Source: an uncultured beta proteobacterium (lineage in GTDB: Bacteria; Pseudomonadota; Gammaproteobacteria; Burkholderiales; SG8-39). From it: a stretch of DNA of 64,000 nucleotides. Below the pieces are notes generated by a model, which saw only the letters and a program-made list of their open reading frames with translations, was not told the origin of the DNA and did not search any database. Positions 17,269 to 24,932 of this stretch are shown here, piece after piece. The stretch lies in the NCBI GenBank assembly GCA_903859155.1, contig CAIOLO010000100.1, positions 31,317 to 95,316 of the forward strand, written 5' to 3'. Every line of letters begins with the position of its first letter. The first letter of the stretch is position 1. The translations under genes and the position numbers were made by a program.

Positions 17269-17478
17269 GTTCGTGGCCGTCGTCGAAGGCCAGGCGCGTT
17301 CTTTCTGCGTTGTACCAAATTGGCTGGACGCTCAAACGCCAGTCCGGATCTCACAAGACTCTTTCACGTGCCGGCTGGCCGGCACTATGTCTTTGCGTTT
17401 CACGACGGTGACGAGATCGGACCACACATGCTCGCGCGGATCGCGAAGAACACAGGGTTGAAGCCTGAGGATCTTTGA
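17265..17478 (+). pseudogene. hicA: hicA toxin, frameshifted
   Basis: Starting at the ATG that overlaps the hicB stop, the frame encodes the HicA pattern ARRVLSALYQIGWTL, GSHKTLSRAGWP with the catalytic-type His. Then one extra G at about 17382 shifts the frame. The rest of the toxin (HYVFAFHDGDEIGPHML, ARIAKNTGLKPEDL) continues in the next frame to TGA at 17476-17478. The span is 214 bases, one more than a multiple of three. The toxin is therefore inactive unless the insertion is a sequencing error. Confidence 0.8.
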
Positions 17479-17623
17479 TCGTACCGGCGATGCTGTGCGC
17501 AAAGAGGCTGTCAGGAAGCGATCTCCAGCCCGCTCACGCCGCGCGTTTTTTCCCGATCCGCGAGAGGCGCTCTATCGTGGCCTCGATGGTGAGCACGCCG
17601 CGTGTCGAGTCAGCCGCATAATC

Positions 17624-17657
17624 CTTGCAAAATAGAAGTTGATTTCTATTTTGCAAG
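17624..17657. promoter_or_regulatory. 14-bp-arm inverted repeat, AT-rich
   Basis: Perfect arms CTTGCAAAATAGAA (17624-17637) and TTCTATTTTGCAAG (17644-17657) surround a 6-base centre. On the minus strand, what follows is only the last 30 codons of a lost gene (LTIEATIERLSRIGKKRAA). It looks like an operator whose gene has been deleted; it has no adjacent T tract. Confidence 0.55.
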
Positions 17658-17712
17658 AACCGGCGACCGATTCCAGCGCCAGTCCTGGGCCATCGTCCCC
17701 CGGGTTCAGCGG

Positions 17713-18007
17713 AGGCGCCCCGACATCACACCTTTTGACGCCACAACTCGTCGCAGCCGCCTTCCCTGACCGCAACGAGCGCCGACGCATAGGCCGTTTG
17801 TCCGCCCTCGGTGGCGCTGCTGGTCAGGGCATAAACTGCACCGGCAAGTAGGAGAGCTCCCGGCCCTTCGTCCAGCGACAACCCGATCGCGTTCGCCACG
17901 ACGCCCTGCGGCAGATGCGCCCCGCCCCGCGCAGCGGCCAGGGCGGCGGCCAGGGCGTCCCGCGCCCTCGCGAGTGCGGCTCCTGAACTGCGCGCGATGG
18001 TCAGGTA
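17713..18007 (-). pseudogene. C-terminal copy of the M24-like gene at 34469-35512 (copy 2)
   Basis: This segment is nearly identical to 34456-34750, from GAGGCGCCCCGAC through the stop codon up to GCGATGGTCAGGTA. It encodes the last ~95 residues of that gene without its N-terminal two thirds. At 18007 the match stops abruptly and a leucine-rich-repeat frame begins on the other strand. High similarity implies recent duplication or ongoing conversion. Confidence 0.8.
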
Positions 18008-18577
18008 ACCGAACTTGATTGCCACGACAACCGGATTACCAAACTTATTCTTCCGGATTCTCCAGAACTTAACCAACTACGATGCTCCAGTAACCAGATT
18101 GCCGAGATTGATCTTTCGAAAGTGCCAGGACTTATACGGCTTTCGTGTTTCGATAACCGACTCACCGAAATCGACCTTTCAAACGTTCTGGAATTGACGA
18201 CGCTAAGTTGCAGCGGGAACGAATTAGTGGAACTCGACCTCTCGCATCTACCTAAGCTTACAACGCTCCTGTGTGCCTGCAATCAGCTTATCGAACTCGA
18301 CCTCTCAAGAGTTCCTATCCTCAAGAGTCTCTATTGTGGTGGCAATTTGCTCAACGACCTTGATCTCTCAAATGCATCGGGCCTCATTGAACTCTCATGC
18401 TACGGTAATCAGCTTACGGAACTCGACCTATCAAACGTTCTGAAGCTGAAAACCCTCGCTTGCCAATACAATAACCTCACTGAGATCGACATTCGAAGTG
18501 AAATCAGGCCGGAGAAATTCGAATGTGATTCATTTGTAGGCATTAAGAAACCTGCTGCTTCGGCTACCTTGCATTGA
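18008..18577 (+). pseudogene. Leucine-rich-repeat protein, 5' truncated
   Basis: The frame is open from the junction with the M24 copy and encodes about nine repeats of 21 residues of the form LxxLxCxxNxLxELDLSxxP, for example SCSGNELVELDLSHLPK and CACNQLIELDLSRVPI, then a tail ending at TGA 18575-18577. The first clear start codon is GTG at 18122, inside a repeat, so the original start, any signal peptide and upstream repeats are gone. Such repeats form a curved protein-binding solenoid. Base composition is markedly more AT-rich than the neighbours, indicating foreign origin. It ends 9 bases from the convergent antitoxin gene. Confidence 0.7.
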
Positions 18578-18586
18578 ATGCCGCCG

Positions 18587-18967
18587 CTAAGCCGTCCTGA
18601 CCTTGCGACTTGGTTTCTCGCCCTTGCCGCGCGTAGCCGCCAGCACCCCGGCATCTACGGCCGTCAAGCCGCTCAGCATCACGGGCGCGCGATTGGGAAA
18701 TTCCGCGACCAGGCGCAATTTCCCTCCCATGGCCTCGACGTACCCGCGCAACGTTGAGATCAGCAAATCGCTGCGCTTCTCAAGGCGGGATATGCCATCC
18801 TGCCCGATCCCGAGTTCCTCGGCCATTTTCTCTTGTGTCAGTGCCAGGGCGCGCCGCAGGTCGCAAAGGGACTTCTCGTCTTCAATGAGCTCAGCCGTGC
18901 GCGCTTCCACCTTCTTGCGCCGCGCCGGGCTCAGAGCCGCCAGCTTCTGTTCCAAGGTCTTAGCCAT
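18587..18967 (-). CDS. HigA-type (XRE) antitoxin
   Basis: The 126-residue protein has an N-terminal helical region and a helix-turn-helix at about residues 38-80 (LTQEKMAEELGIGQDGISRLE, of which the recognition part is IGQDGISRLEK), then STLRGYVEAMGGKLRLV, a pattern typical of antitoxins paired with DUF891/HigB toxins. Its start overlaps the toxin's end by 8 bases. It would bind the toxin and repress the shared promoter upstream of the toxin gene. Intact. Confidence 0.82.
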   Translation of the reverse strand: MAKTLEQKLAALSPARRKKVEARTAELIEDEKSLCDLRRALALTQEKMAEELGIGQDGISRLEKRSDLLISTLRGYVEAMGGKLRLVAEFPNRAPVMLSGLTAVDAGVLAATRGKGEKPSRKVRTA

Positions 18968-19334
18968 CGCTCTTTCTCCTTTCCTTTTCGATTCGCTTTA
19001 CATGCTCATCAAAGCGCGCGTCCGCTTTCTTGATGAGCTGGCGATAAAACCGCTTCTCGCTGCCGCCCGACTTATCGCCGCCAACCAGCAGAATCGCCTG
19101 CCGCCTGGGGGCAAAGGCGAAGGCGACGCGCCACACGCCGTCCGCAGCGTCGAACCGCAGTTCCTTCATGTTCGCGTGACGCGATCCTTTCAGCGTATCC
19201 ACGCGCGGGCGGCCCAATGCCGGCCCGAATTGCTTTAGCAGCCCCATGTGAGCCAATACTTCGTCCTGCACCGCTTCCGGCAGATCGTTCAATTCGGCAT
19301 CGAAAAGGTCATGCAGCAGCACAGCCCACATCAT
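18960..19334 (-). CDS. HigB/RelE-type toxin (DUF891 family)
   Basis: The 124-residue protein has FDAELNDLPEAVQDEVLAH at the N-terminus, LKGSRHANMKELRFD, WRVAFAFAPRRQAILLV and GGDKSGGSEKRFYRQL. These are the RelE-fold landmarks of Gp49/DUF891 toxins that cut mRNA at the ribosome. Toxin first, antitoxin second matches HigBA. Both genes are intact, unlike the nearby hicBA, so this pair may stabilise the region. Confidence 0.82.
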   Translation of the reverse strand: MMWAVLLHDLFDAELNDLPEAVQDEVLAHMGLLKQFGPALGRPRVDTLKGSRHANMKELRFDAADGVWRVAFAFAPRRQAILLVGGDKSGGSEKRFYRQLIKKADARFDEHVKRIEKERRKSDG

Positions 19335-19775
19335 GGTATGAATATGCCTTTAATAACATATGGTGTCAAATGCATAAAGCACCAGCAAGAAAGAGGCGCC
19401 TCATATACTTCAAACGTTCGCGGAAAAACCGGCATGCATCAACCGCGATCTTCGAGCCCTTACCGTACCATCGCGTCTTGAACAGCGTAGCCATTTCGTA
19501 GCTGTGTGAACCCATTTTGAGACTTGTTGACGCTAACCTAGACATCAAATCGAATTGGCGGGCCTTGCAAGGTTTTGATTTAATTACTAGCACCCTTTAC
19601 ATCTGCAATTCCGAAGCCAAAGGTCACAGGTTCGACTCCTGTCGGGAGCACCACTATCAAAGTGGCATGACCAACGTCCAGAAGTGCCCAGTTTTGGTCT
19701 GGTCGGGGATCCGCGAAGGGCTCGAACCTGCAAATTGTGAAGCCCAGTAATTGCCACCGAACGAACGCTCGACGG
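19335..19775. other. Non-coding stretch with a tRNA 3' remnant
   Basis: No convincing gene is seen. Positions 19621-19653 match the 3' end of a tRNA: variable loop AGGTC, T stem ACAGG/CCTGT with loop TTCGACT, acceptor strand CGGGAGC, discriminator A and encoded CCA. The matching 5' acceptor strand (GCTCCCG) and anticodon arm are absent. The pattern fits the duplicated end left by an integrative element at a tRNA gene. Confidence 0.6.
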
Positions 19776-19924
19776 GACCGATAAGAAAATCAATCGGCAC
19801 GTACGACGCGTGGGCGGATGGAATGCTCTGCCATCTTGTGATTCGGGGTTTCAAAATCGCGCACATTATTGATTCTGTTCAAATCCTGTGTTTGCCGATG
19901 CCCGTTCCCGGGTTTGCTGGGTAA
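19776..19924 (+). repeat. 149-bp dispersed repeat, copy A
   Basis: It runs from GACCGATAAG to GCTGGGTAA and differs from copy B (23333-23481) at two positions. It carries no start-to-stop gene of its own. Immediately after its last base the sequence becomes the middle of a Bug receptor gene. Confidence 0.9.
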
Positions 19925-20376
19925 GCCGCGCGGGTATCGACATGGTGCATGTCCCCTTCAAAGGAAACGCCCAGGCGCAGGCGGATCTGGTGGCCGGTCA
20001 GGTGCAGGTGATGCTGGAGGGGCCGTCGATCATGCCATACATCAAGAGCGGCAAGGTCAGGGCGCTGGCGACGACCGGCCGCGTGCGCACCAAATCGCTG
20101 CCCGACCTGCCCACGGTCATCGAGGCCGGCCTGCCGGGGTTCGACATCGCCACCTGGTTCGGGCTGTCCGCGCCCGCCGGCGTTCCCCGCCCGATCATCG
20201 ACAAGCTCAATCGCGAGGTGGGCGAATATCTGCGCGCGCCGGCAACCCAGGCCAGGTTCGCCGCGGCTGGGTTCGAGTTTCTGCCGGGCACGCCGGAGGA
20301 AATGAGCGAGCGCATACGCACGGAAATCCCGCTCTCGGCAAAGGTCATGCGATCGGTGGGCATGGAGCCGGAGTAG
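19925..20376 (+). pseudogene. Bug/TctC receptor, 5' truncated
   Basis: The frame from the repeat boundary encodes the second half of a Bug receptor: GIDMVHVPFKGNAQAQ, DLVAGQVQVMLEGPS, KVRALATTGRVR, LPDLPTVIEAGLPGF, and the C-terminal helices to TAG at 20374-20376. The signal peptide and first domain (about 180 residues) are missing. A fortuitous ATG in the repeat could start a chimera, but it would lack export and ligand-binding residues. Confidence 0.85.
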
Positions 20377-20479
20377 GCGCGCAAGTCCTGCTGCCGGCAG
20401 CGCCCGAGGACGTCGTTGCGGCCCCCTCGGATGCCCTGCCGCCGCGCCACTGACACACGCCGCGCGCGGCGTGCGCGTC

Positions 20480-21529
20480 TTACTCCGGGCGGATCTGCGC
20501 GCGCTTGATGACCTCTCCCCAGCGCGCCGACTCAGTTTGCATCCATGCGCGGTATTCCTGCGGCGTCGACGGCGTGGCCACCAGCGTCTGCTCGGCGAAT
20601 TTGTCGATCAGCTCGCGTTTGCGGAGGATGGTCACCGCTTCGGCGTTCAGCCGCGCAAGCATTTCCGCCGGCAGCTTCGCCGGGGCCACCATGCCGTAGA
20701 TATCCGCAGTGATCAGGCCGGGCATGCCGGCTTCCACGGCCGAGGGAATATTGGGCAACAGTTCGGAGCGCGTCGGACTGGTGAGCACCAGCGCGGTCAG
20801 CGCGCCGCTGTTGACGAGCTGGCGCAGGCTGCCGCCGGCCGCGACGAACAGAACCTGCACGTTGCCGGCCACCAGATCCGTGAGCGGCGCGGCACCGCTC
20901 TTGTAGGGCACATGCACGATGTCGACGCTCGCGAGCTGCTTGAGCAGTTCACCGGCAAGGTGGCCGCCGGTGCCGATACCCGAGGACGCGAAATTGATGC
21001 TGCCCGGTTTCTGCTTCGCGGCGCGGATCAGGTCGGCGAGGCTGCTGATGCCCAGCTTGCCATTGACCACCAGGATGTTCTGCACCTGCCCGATCATCGA
21101 AACGTAGGCGATGTCGGTCGCCGGCGAATACGGAATCTTGGACAGGTGCGGCGCGATGGTCAGCGCGCCCGGCGCGGAAAATCCGAGCGTGTAGCCGTCA
21201 GCCGGCGATTTCGCAAGCAGATCCACCCCCAGCACGCCACCCGCGCCCGCGCGATTGTCGACCACCACCACCTGACCCAGCGCTGCCGCCAGCAGCGGGC
21301 TGGTGATGCGCGCCATGATGTCGATCGGACCGCCGGTGGCAAAGGGCACGATCAGGCGGATGGGCTTGTGCTGCGGCCAGCTCTGAGCCTCGACATGCCT
21401 CGCCGGTGCTGCCAATACAGCGGGGAGCAATGCAGCCAACGCGGCGCGCGCGAAATGCCGCCATGCCGGAGTCCGCGAAACTCGCCCCGCGGCGCGAAAT
21501 TTTCGGTTCAAAACGCTCTCCCCTTTCAT
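20480..21529 (-). CDS. Bug/TctC-family periplasmic solute receptor
   Basis: The 349-residue protein has a basic then hydrophobic leader (ARAALAALLPAVLAAPARHVEAQ), then KPIRLIVPFATGGPIDIMAR, VVVDNRAGAGGVLG and VDIVHVPYKSGAAPLTDL, the standard landmarks of these two-domain carboxylate binders. The ATG at 21529 overlaps the upstream flavoprotein's stop (ATGA); a TTG at 21511 with GGGGAG seven bases upstream is an alternative. Co-transcription with the flavoprotein suggests the two share a substrate, probably an unsaturated or hydroxylated carboxylate. No permease is adjacent. Confidence 0.9.
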   Translation of the reverse strand: MKGESVLNRKFRAAGRVSRTPAWRHFARAALAALLPAVLAAPARHVEAQSWPQHKPIRLIVPFATGGPIDIMARITSPLLAAALGQVVVVDNRAGAGGVLGVDLLAKSPADGYTLGFSAPGALTIAPHLSKIPYSPATDIAYVSMIGQVQNILVVNGKLGISSLADLIRAAKQKPGSINFASSGIGTGGHLAGELLKQLASVDIVHVPYKSGAAPLTDLVAGNVQVLFVAAGGSLRQLVNSGALTALVLTSPTRSELLPNIPSAVEAGMPGLITADIYGMVAPAKLPAEMLARLNAEAVTILRKRELIDKFAEQTLVATPSTPQEYRAWMQTESARWGEVIKRAQIRPE

Positions 21530-22947
21530 GCGACTTTTCCGTTCGCTTGCGCGATTGCCTCGGCCGCTCGCAGGCCGGTAATCACCGGCAGCGATATCCC
21601 GCCGACATACCCTGCCGGGGCGCCGCCCTCGAGACCACCCAGTGACTTGCCCACCGCGTACAGGCCGGGTATCGGCGAGTTATCCCCCTTGAGAACGCGC
21701 AAACCGGAATCCACTGCTGCGCCGCCCATGGTGAAGGTCAGGCCCGCGCACATGGGCACCGCGTAGAACGGCTTGCTGCGGATTGCAATCGGCCGATTGA
21801 CGCCGGAACTGCGCGGCGGCTGCATGGCGCCTGTCTGCCCCGCGGCAAGCGCCGCATTGTGAGCATCAACCGAAGCACGCAACCTGCCTGAAGGAAAACC
21901 CGCCGCAGACTCCAGCGCTTCGAGCGTATCCGCCTTGAAGATCGTGCCCTTGGCATCCACCAGACGCGAATTGGCGGCGATGAAAAACAATTCTCCCTTG
22001 CCCGGGCCACGCCAGATGTCCTCGTCGAAAATAACCCAGGTGTCCAGCGGATCTTCCGACCACGCAATCGCGTTGGCAAGGTACACCCCGCCCAGCCCTT
22101 CGTCGGCGAAGCGCTCGCCGCGGCCGTTGACGACGATGCCCGCAACCGCCAGCGAATCCAGCGCCGGATAGGGCCACAACGATGCATTGTTCAGGGCATC
22201 GCGCGAATGCAGGTGACCGTAAAAATATTTCGTGCCCACCAGTCGCGCACCGGCGTGCTCCATCATCTTCAGCGCATCGCCCCTTCCGCTGCCCGCATTG
22301 CGCCGCAGGAGCTTTTCCGGATGCGGGCTGATGAAGCGGCGCACCAGTTCGTCGTCGGCCTGAAATCCACCATCGGCCATCACCACCGCGGGCGCCCGGT
22401 ATTGCGTCGGCCGGCCCTGTGTCGTTGCCTCCACACCGATGCAGCGCCCGTCCTCGAAAACCAATCCGGTGACGCGGCTGTCGAGCAGCAGCTGCCCGCC
22501 CCGGCGCGTGAAATTAGCGGTGAGCAGGCGCAACAGCGTGTCGCCCGCGCGTCCCTTCCAGCCGCTTGCCTCCAGGCCGGGCCGGGCCACGCGCACCGGC
22601 GCAAGCACCCATTCGTAATGCAATTGCGGGCCGATGCGCACGAACTTCATGCCTTGCGCGCGCAGCCACTCGATACAGCGCCTGGCCTCGCCGGCCATGG
22701 CGGCCAACAGCTCGCGGTTGAGCTCGCCGCCGGTCATCTGCATGGCCTTGTCGACCAGCACTGCTGTCGGCTCCATCATCCCCTCGCGGGCGAAATGCAC
22801 GATGCCTCCGGTCACGCGCGAATTGCAGGCATAGTCGGCCTGCGCGCCCTGCTCGAGCACCAGCGCCCTGAGGCCGAGTTCGGCCGCACGTTGCGCCGCG
22901 CTCAGCCCGGCGAATCCACCCCCGACAATGACGACGTCAGCGTCCAT
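21526..22947 (-). CDS. FAD-dependent fumarate-reductase/ketosteroid-dehydrogenase-like oxidoreductase
   Basis: The 473-residue flavoprotein starts at 22947 (GGAGG nearby) with the dinucleotide motif DVVIVGGGFAGLSAA. It has the FAD-binding-2 family features ALVLEQG, RVTGGIVHFA, VVMADGGFQADDEL and a C-terminal GLYAVGKSLGGLEGG plus GYVGGISLPVITGLRAAE. Such enzymes reduce or oxidise C-C double bonds; tricarballylate dehydrogenase TcuA is one example and is often paired with a Bug/Tct-type uptake system. Four-base overlap with the Bug gene indicates a two-gene operon. The acceptor is unknown. Confidence 0.85.
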   Translation of the reverse strand: MDADVVIVGGGFAGLSAAQRAAELGLRALVLEQGAQADYACNSRVTGGIVHFAREGMMEPTAVLVDKAMQMTGGELNRELLAAMAGEARRCIEWLRAQGMKFVRIGPQLHYEWVLAPVRVARPGLEASGWKGRAGDTLLRLLTANFTRRGGQLLLDSRVTGLVFEDGRCIGVEATTQGRPTQYRAPAVVMADGGFQADDELVRRFISPHPEKLLRRNAGSGRGDALKMMEHAGARLVGTKYFYGHLHSRDALNNASLWPYPALDSLAVAGIVVNGRGERFADEGLGGVYLANAIAWSEDPLDTWVIFDEDIWRGPGKGELFFIAANSRLVDAKGTIFKADTLEALESAAGFPSGRLRASVDAHNAALAAGQTGAMQPPRSSGVNRPIAIRSKPFYAVPMCAGLTFTMGGAAVDSGLRVLKGDNSPIPGLYAVGKSLGGLEGGAPAGYVGGISLPVITGLRAAEAIAQANGKVA

Positions 22948-23186
22948 TCTGCGTTTCCTCCAAGTGTAACGATCATGCCACGCCTGCGGAAATAGCGCGC
23001 TTGCTGGGATGGGTTGAAGCTGTGCCGGAGCGGTTCCGGCCGGACATCGTTGCGTCCGGGCCGAGATCGGCCCGGTGATGCAGTCCGTATCATATCTACT
23101 CCGGGTCGCGAATGTATTGGCCGGGCAGCGTGCCACGCGGCGAGCGTCAGTCCTGCACCCCCGCAGAGGCATCCCGCTCAGTCGGC

Positions 23187-23280
23187 CTACAGGCCGGTGG
23201 CCTTGACGATGCGCACATAGCGCTCGTAGTCGGCGCGGATGCGTTGCGCCATTTCCTCGGGAGTGCCGCCCCCCCGTTTC
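23187..23280 (-). pseudogene. Bug receptor C-terminal scrap
   Basis: About 26 codons on the minus strand encode GTPEEMAQRIRADYERYV then RIVKATGL-stop, the last helix of a Bug receptor. Everything upstream is replaced by unrelated sequence and then repeat copy B. Confidence 0.65.
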
Positions 23281-23332
23281 GAGTCCCTGCTGCGCACATT
23301 GAAGGTGTGGAGCCTGCGCAGATCGTGCATTT

Positions 23333-23481
23333 GACCGATAAGAAAATCAATCGGCACGTACGACGCGTGGGCGGATGGAATGCTCTGCCATCTTGTGATT
23401 CGGGGTTTCAAAATCGCGCACATTATCGATTATGTTCAAATCCTGTGTTTGCCGATGCCCGTTCCCGGGTTTGCTGGGTAA
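23333..23481 (+). repeat. 149-bp dispersed repeat, copy B
   Basis: It is the same length as copy A with two base differences and the same end points. To its right the sequence is the interrupted 3' part of a transposase gene; to its left lies Bug scrap. Neither flank matches those of copy A, so the ends are real boundaries of a repeated unit. Confidence 0.9.
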
Positions 23482-24655
23482 ATTGATCGCGCGTGAGCCG
23501 CTGGCGCTGCAAGGCCTGGAGCCGATCGACGTAGCGGCGTAGGCGTTTGCGGCGCATGCCGTACTCCTTGTCGATGCGCGCATCGCTTTGCGCGAGCACG
23601 TAGATGTCCTCCTCGGTAACCAATCGCTTTACCTTGACGCCCTCGCGCACGCGCGCCCACGGCTCACCGAGGAAGGCCTGCTCAAGCCGGGACAGTCTGC
23701 CCTTGGGCGTGCCGACCAGGTAAGAGGCGCCCATGCGGCGCATCTTGGCCAGACTGTCCTCGGTAGGAATGCCCCGGTCCATCACCCAGATGCGGTTGGT
23801 CCGCCCGTAACGCTGCTCGATGCGATCGAGGAAATCGCTCAACGTCGTGGAATCGGCGGTGTTGCCCGCGAGCACCTCGTAGCTCAGCGGGAAACCCTCG
23901 GGGGTGACAATCAACGCGATCACGACTTGGCTGCAGTCGCCTCGCTTGTCGCGGCTGTAGCCGTACTGGCGCAGATCCTCGGGGCTGCGTTCAATGTCGG
24001 TCTCAAAGCAGGTGCTGGTCAGGTCGTAGAGCAGCACGTCGAACTTCGCACCGAACAGTTCTCCCCAGCGCCGGGTGAGAAACTTAAACAGCTCGTCCTT
24101 GTGCCGGGCGAGCCGATCCAGGCAGAGGTACAGGGTGTTCTTCTCAGCCAGTGCGAAATCGGCATTGAGTAGATCGGCCATCGCACTGGAATCAAACCAC
24201 TGTCGATGTAACCGCCACTCCGAGCCCGGGTCGATGAGTCGGTACGCCACCAACGTGCACAGAGCCTTCAGCCACGGCGTGCCTTCGCGTGAGGGCGCAA
24301 GCCGTGGCCGCCAGAAGTCCTTCAGATCGAGTTCCTGCCACAGTTGCATGGCCAACCAGCAAGCTCCCCATTGTCGCGGGCGCTCGATGCGCAACTCGCT
24401 CAGACGCACACCGATCGCATCGACATCGTCCGCCGGCATCGAGCCCGCCGGGAACAGGGCTACTTGGCGAGGCGAGCCTTCGCCGTGGACCTCGATGGTC
24501 TTGCGCCAATCCTCGCGCTGGCTGGAGTTGATCTCGCCCAGGTACAGCACTTGGCGCTGCACAACGCGCCCGTCGCTCAGGCGCCGATTCTCGACAACGC
24601 TCCAATAATCGTGAGCCTTGCCGTCCTTGACGCGTCGGTTGCAGCACAGAAACAT
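23482..24655 (-). pseudogene. IS1634-type (IS4 superfamily) transposase, 3' truncated
   Basis: The frame starts with the family opening YWSVVENRRLSDGRVVQRQV and keeps two catalytic Asp positions, in LLYDLTSTCFE and IWVMDRGIPTED. It stops matching after RRYVDRLQALQRQRLTRDQ, where repeat copy B begins; the frame runs on for 19 chimeric residues to 23423. Full relatives continue about 150-200 residues and carry the catalytic Glu there. The transposase is therefore inactive. Its other end lies in the 24656-24932 gap, where I could not identify a terminal inverted repeat. Confidence 0.85.
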
Positions 24656-24932
24656 GCGCGAAGTCTATGAAACAAAAACCCCTTCGCCAAGGACCAGGGT
24701 CTCCACTACAAGCGTCGCGGCGAACCGGGCTCCTTTACATCAAGCACTTGCGTCATGCACCGGCCCGATTTCGACCAAAATCAACAGTGAGTTGAGAAAG
24801 ACGGGCTAAGGCCCTCTTTATCCTTCAGTACTTCCCCAGGAACATTCTGCAGCTACATTCCAGCGATATCTGGCCTGAATATTCGTATAGCCCAATGAAA
24901 GAATCTATTGCCTCAGTCTGACATATCGGCCG
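24656..24932. other. Non-coding remains of the insertion sequence
   Basis: No gene is seen. This probably includes the 5' non-coding end of the IS1634-type element and the region downstream of the M20 hydrolase gene. Terminal repeats could not be defined because the other end is lost. Confidence 0.4.
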
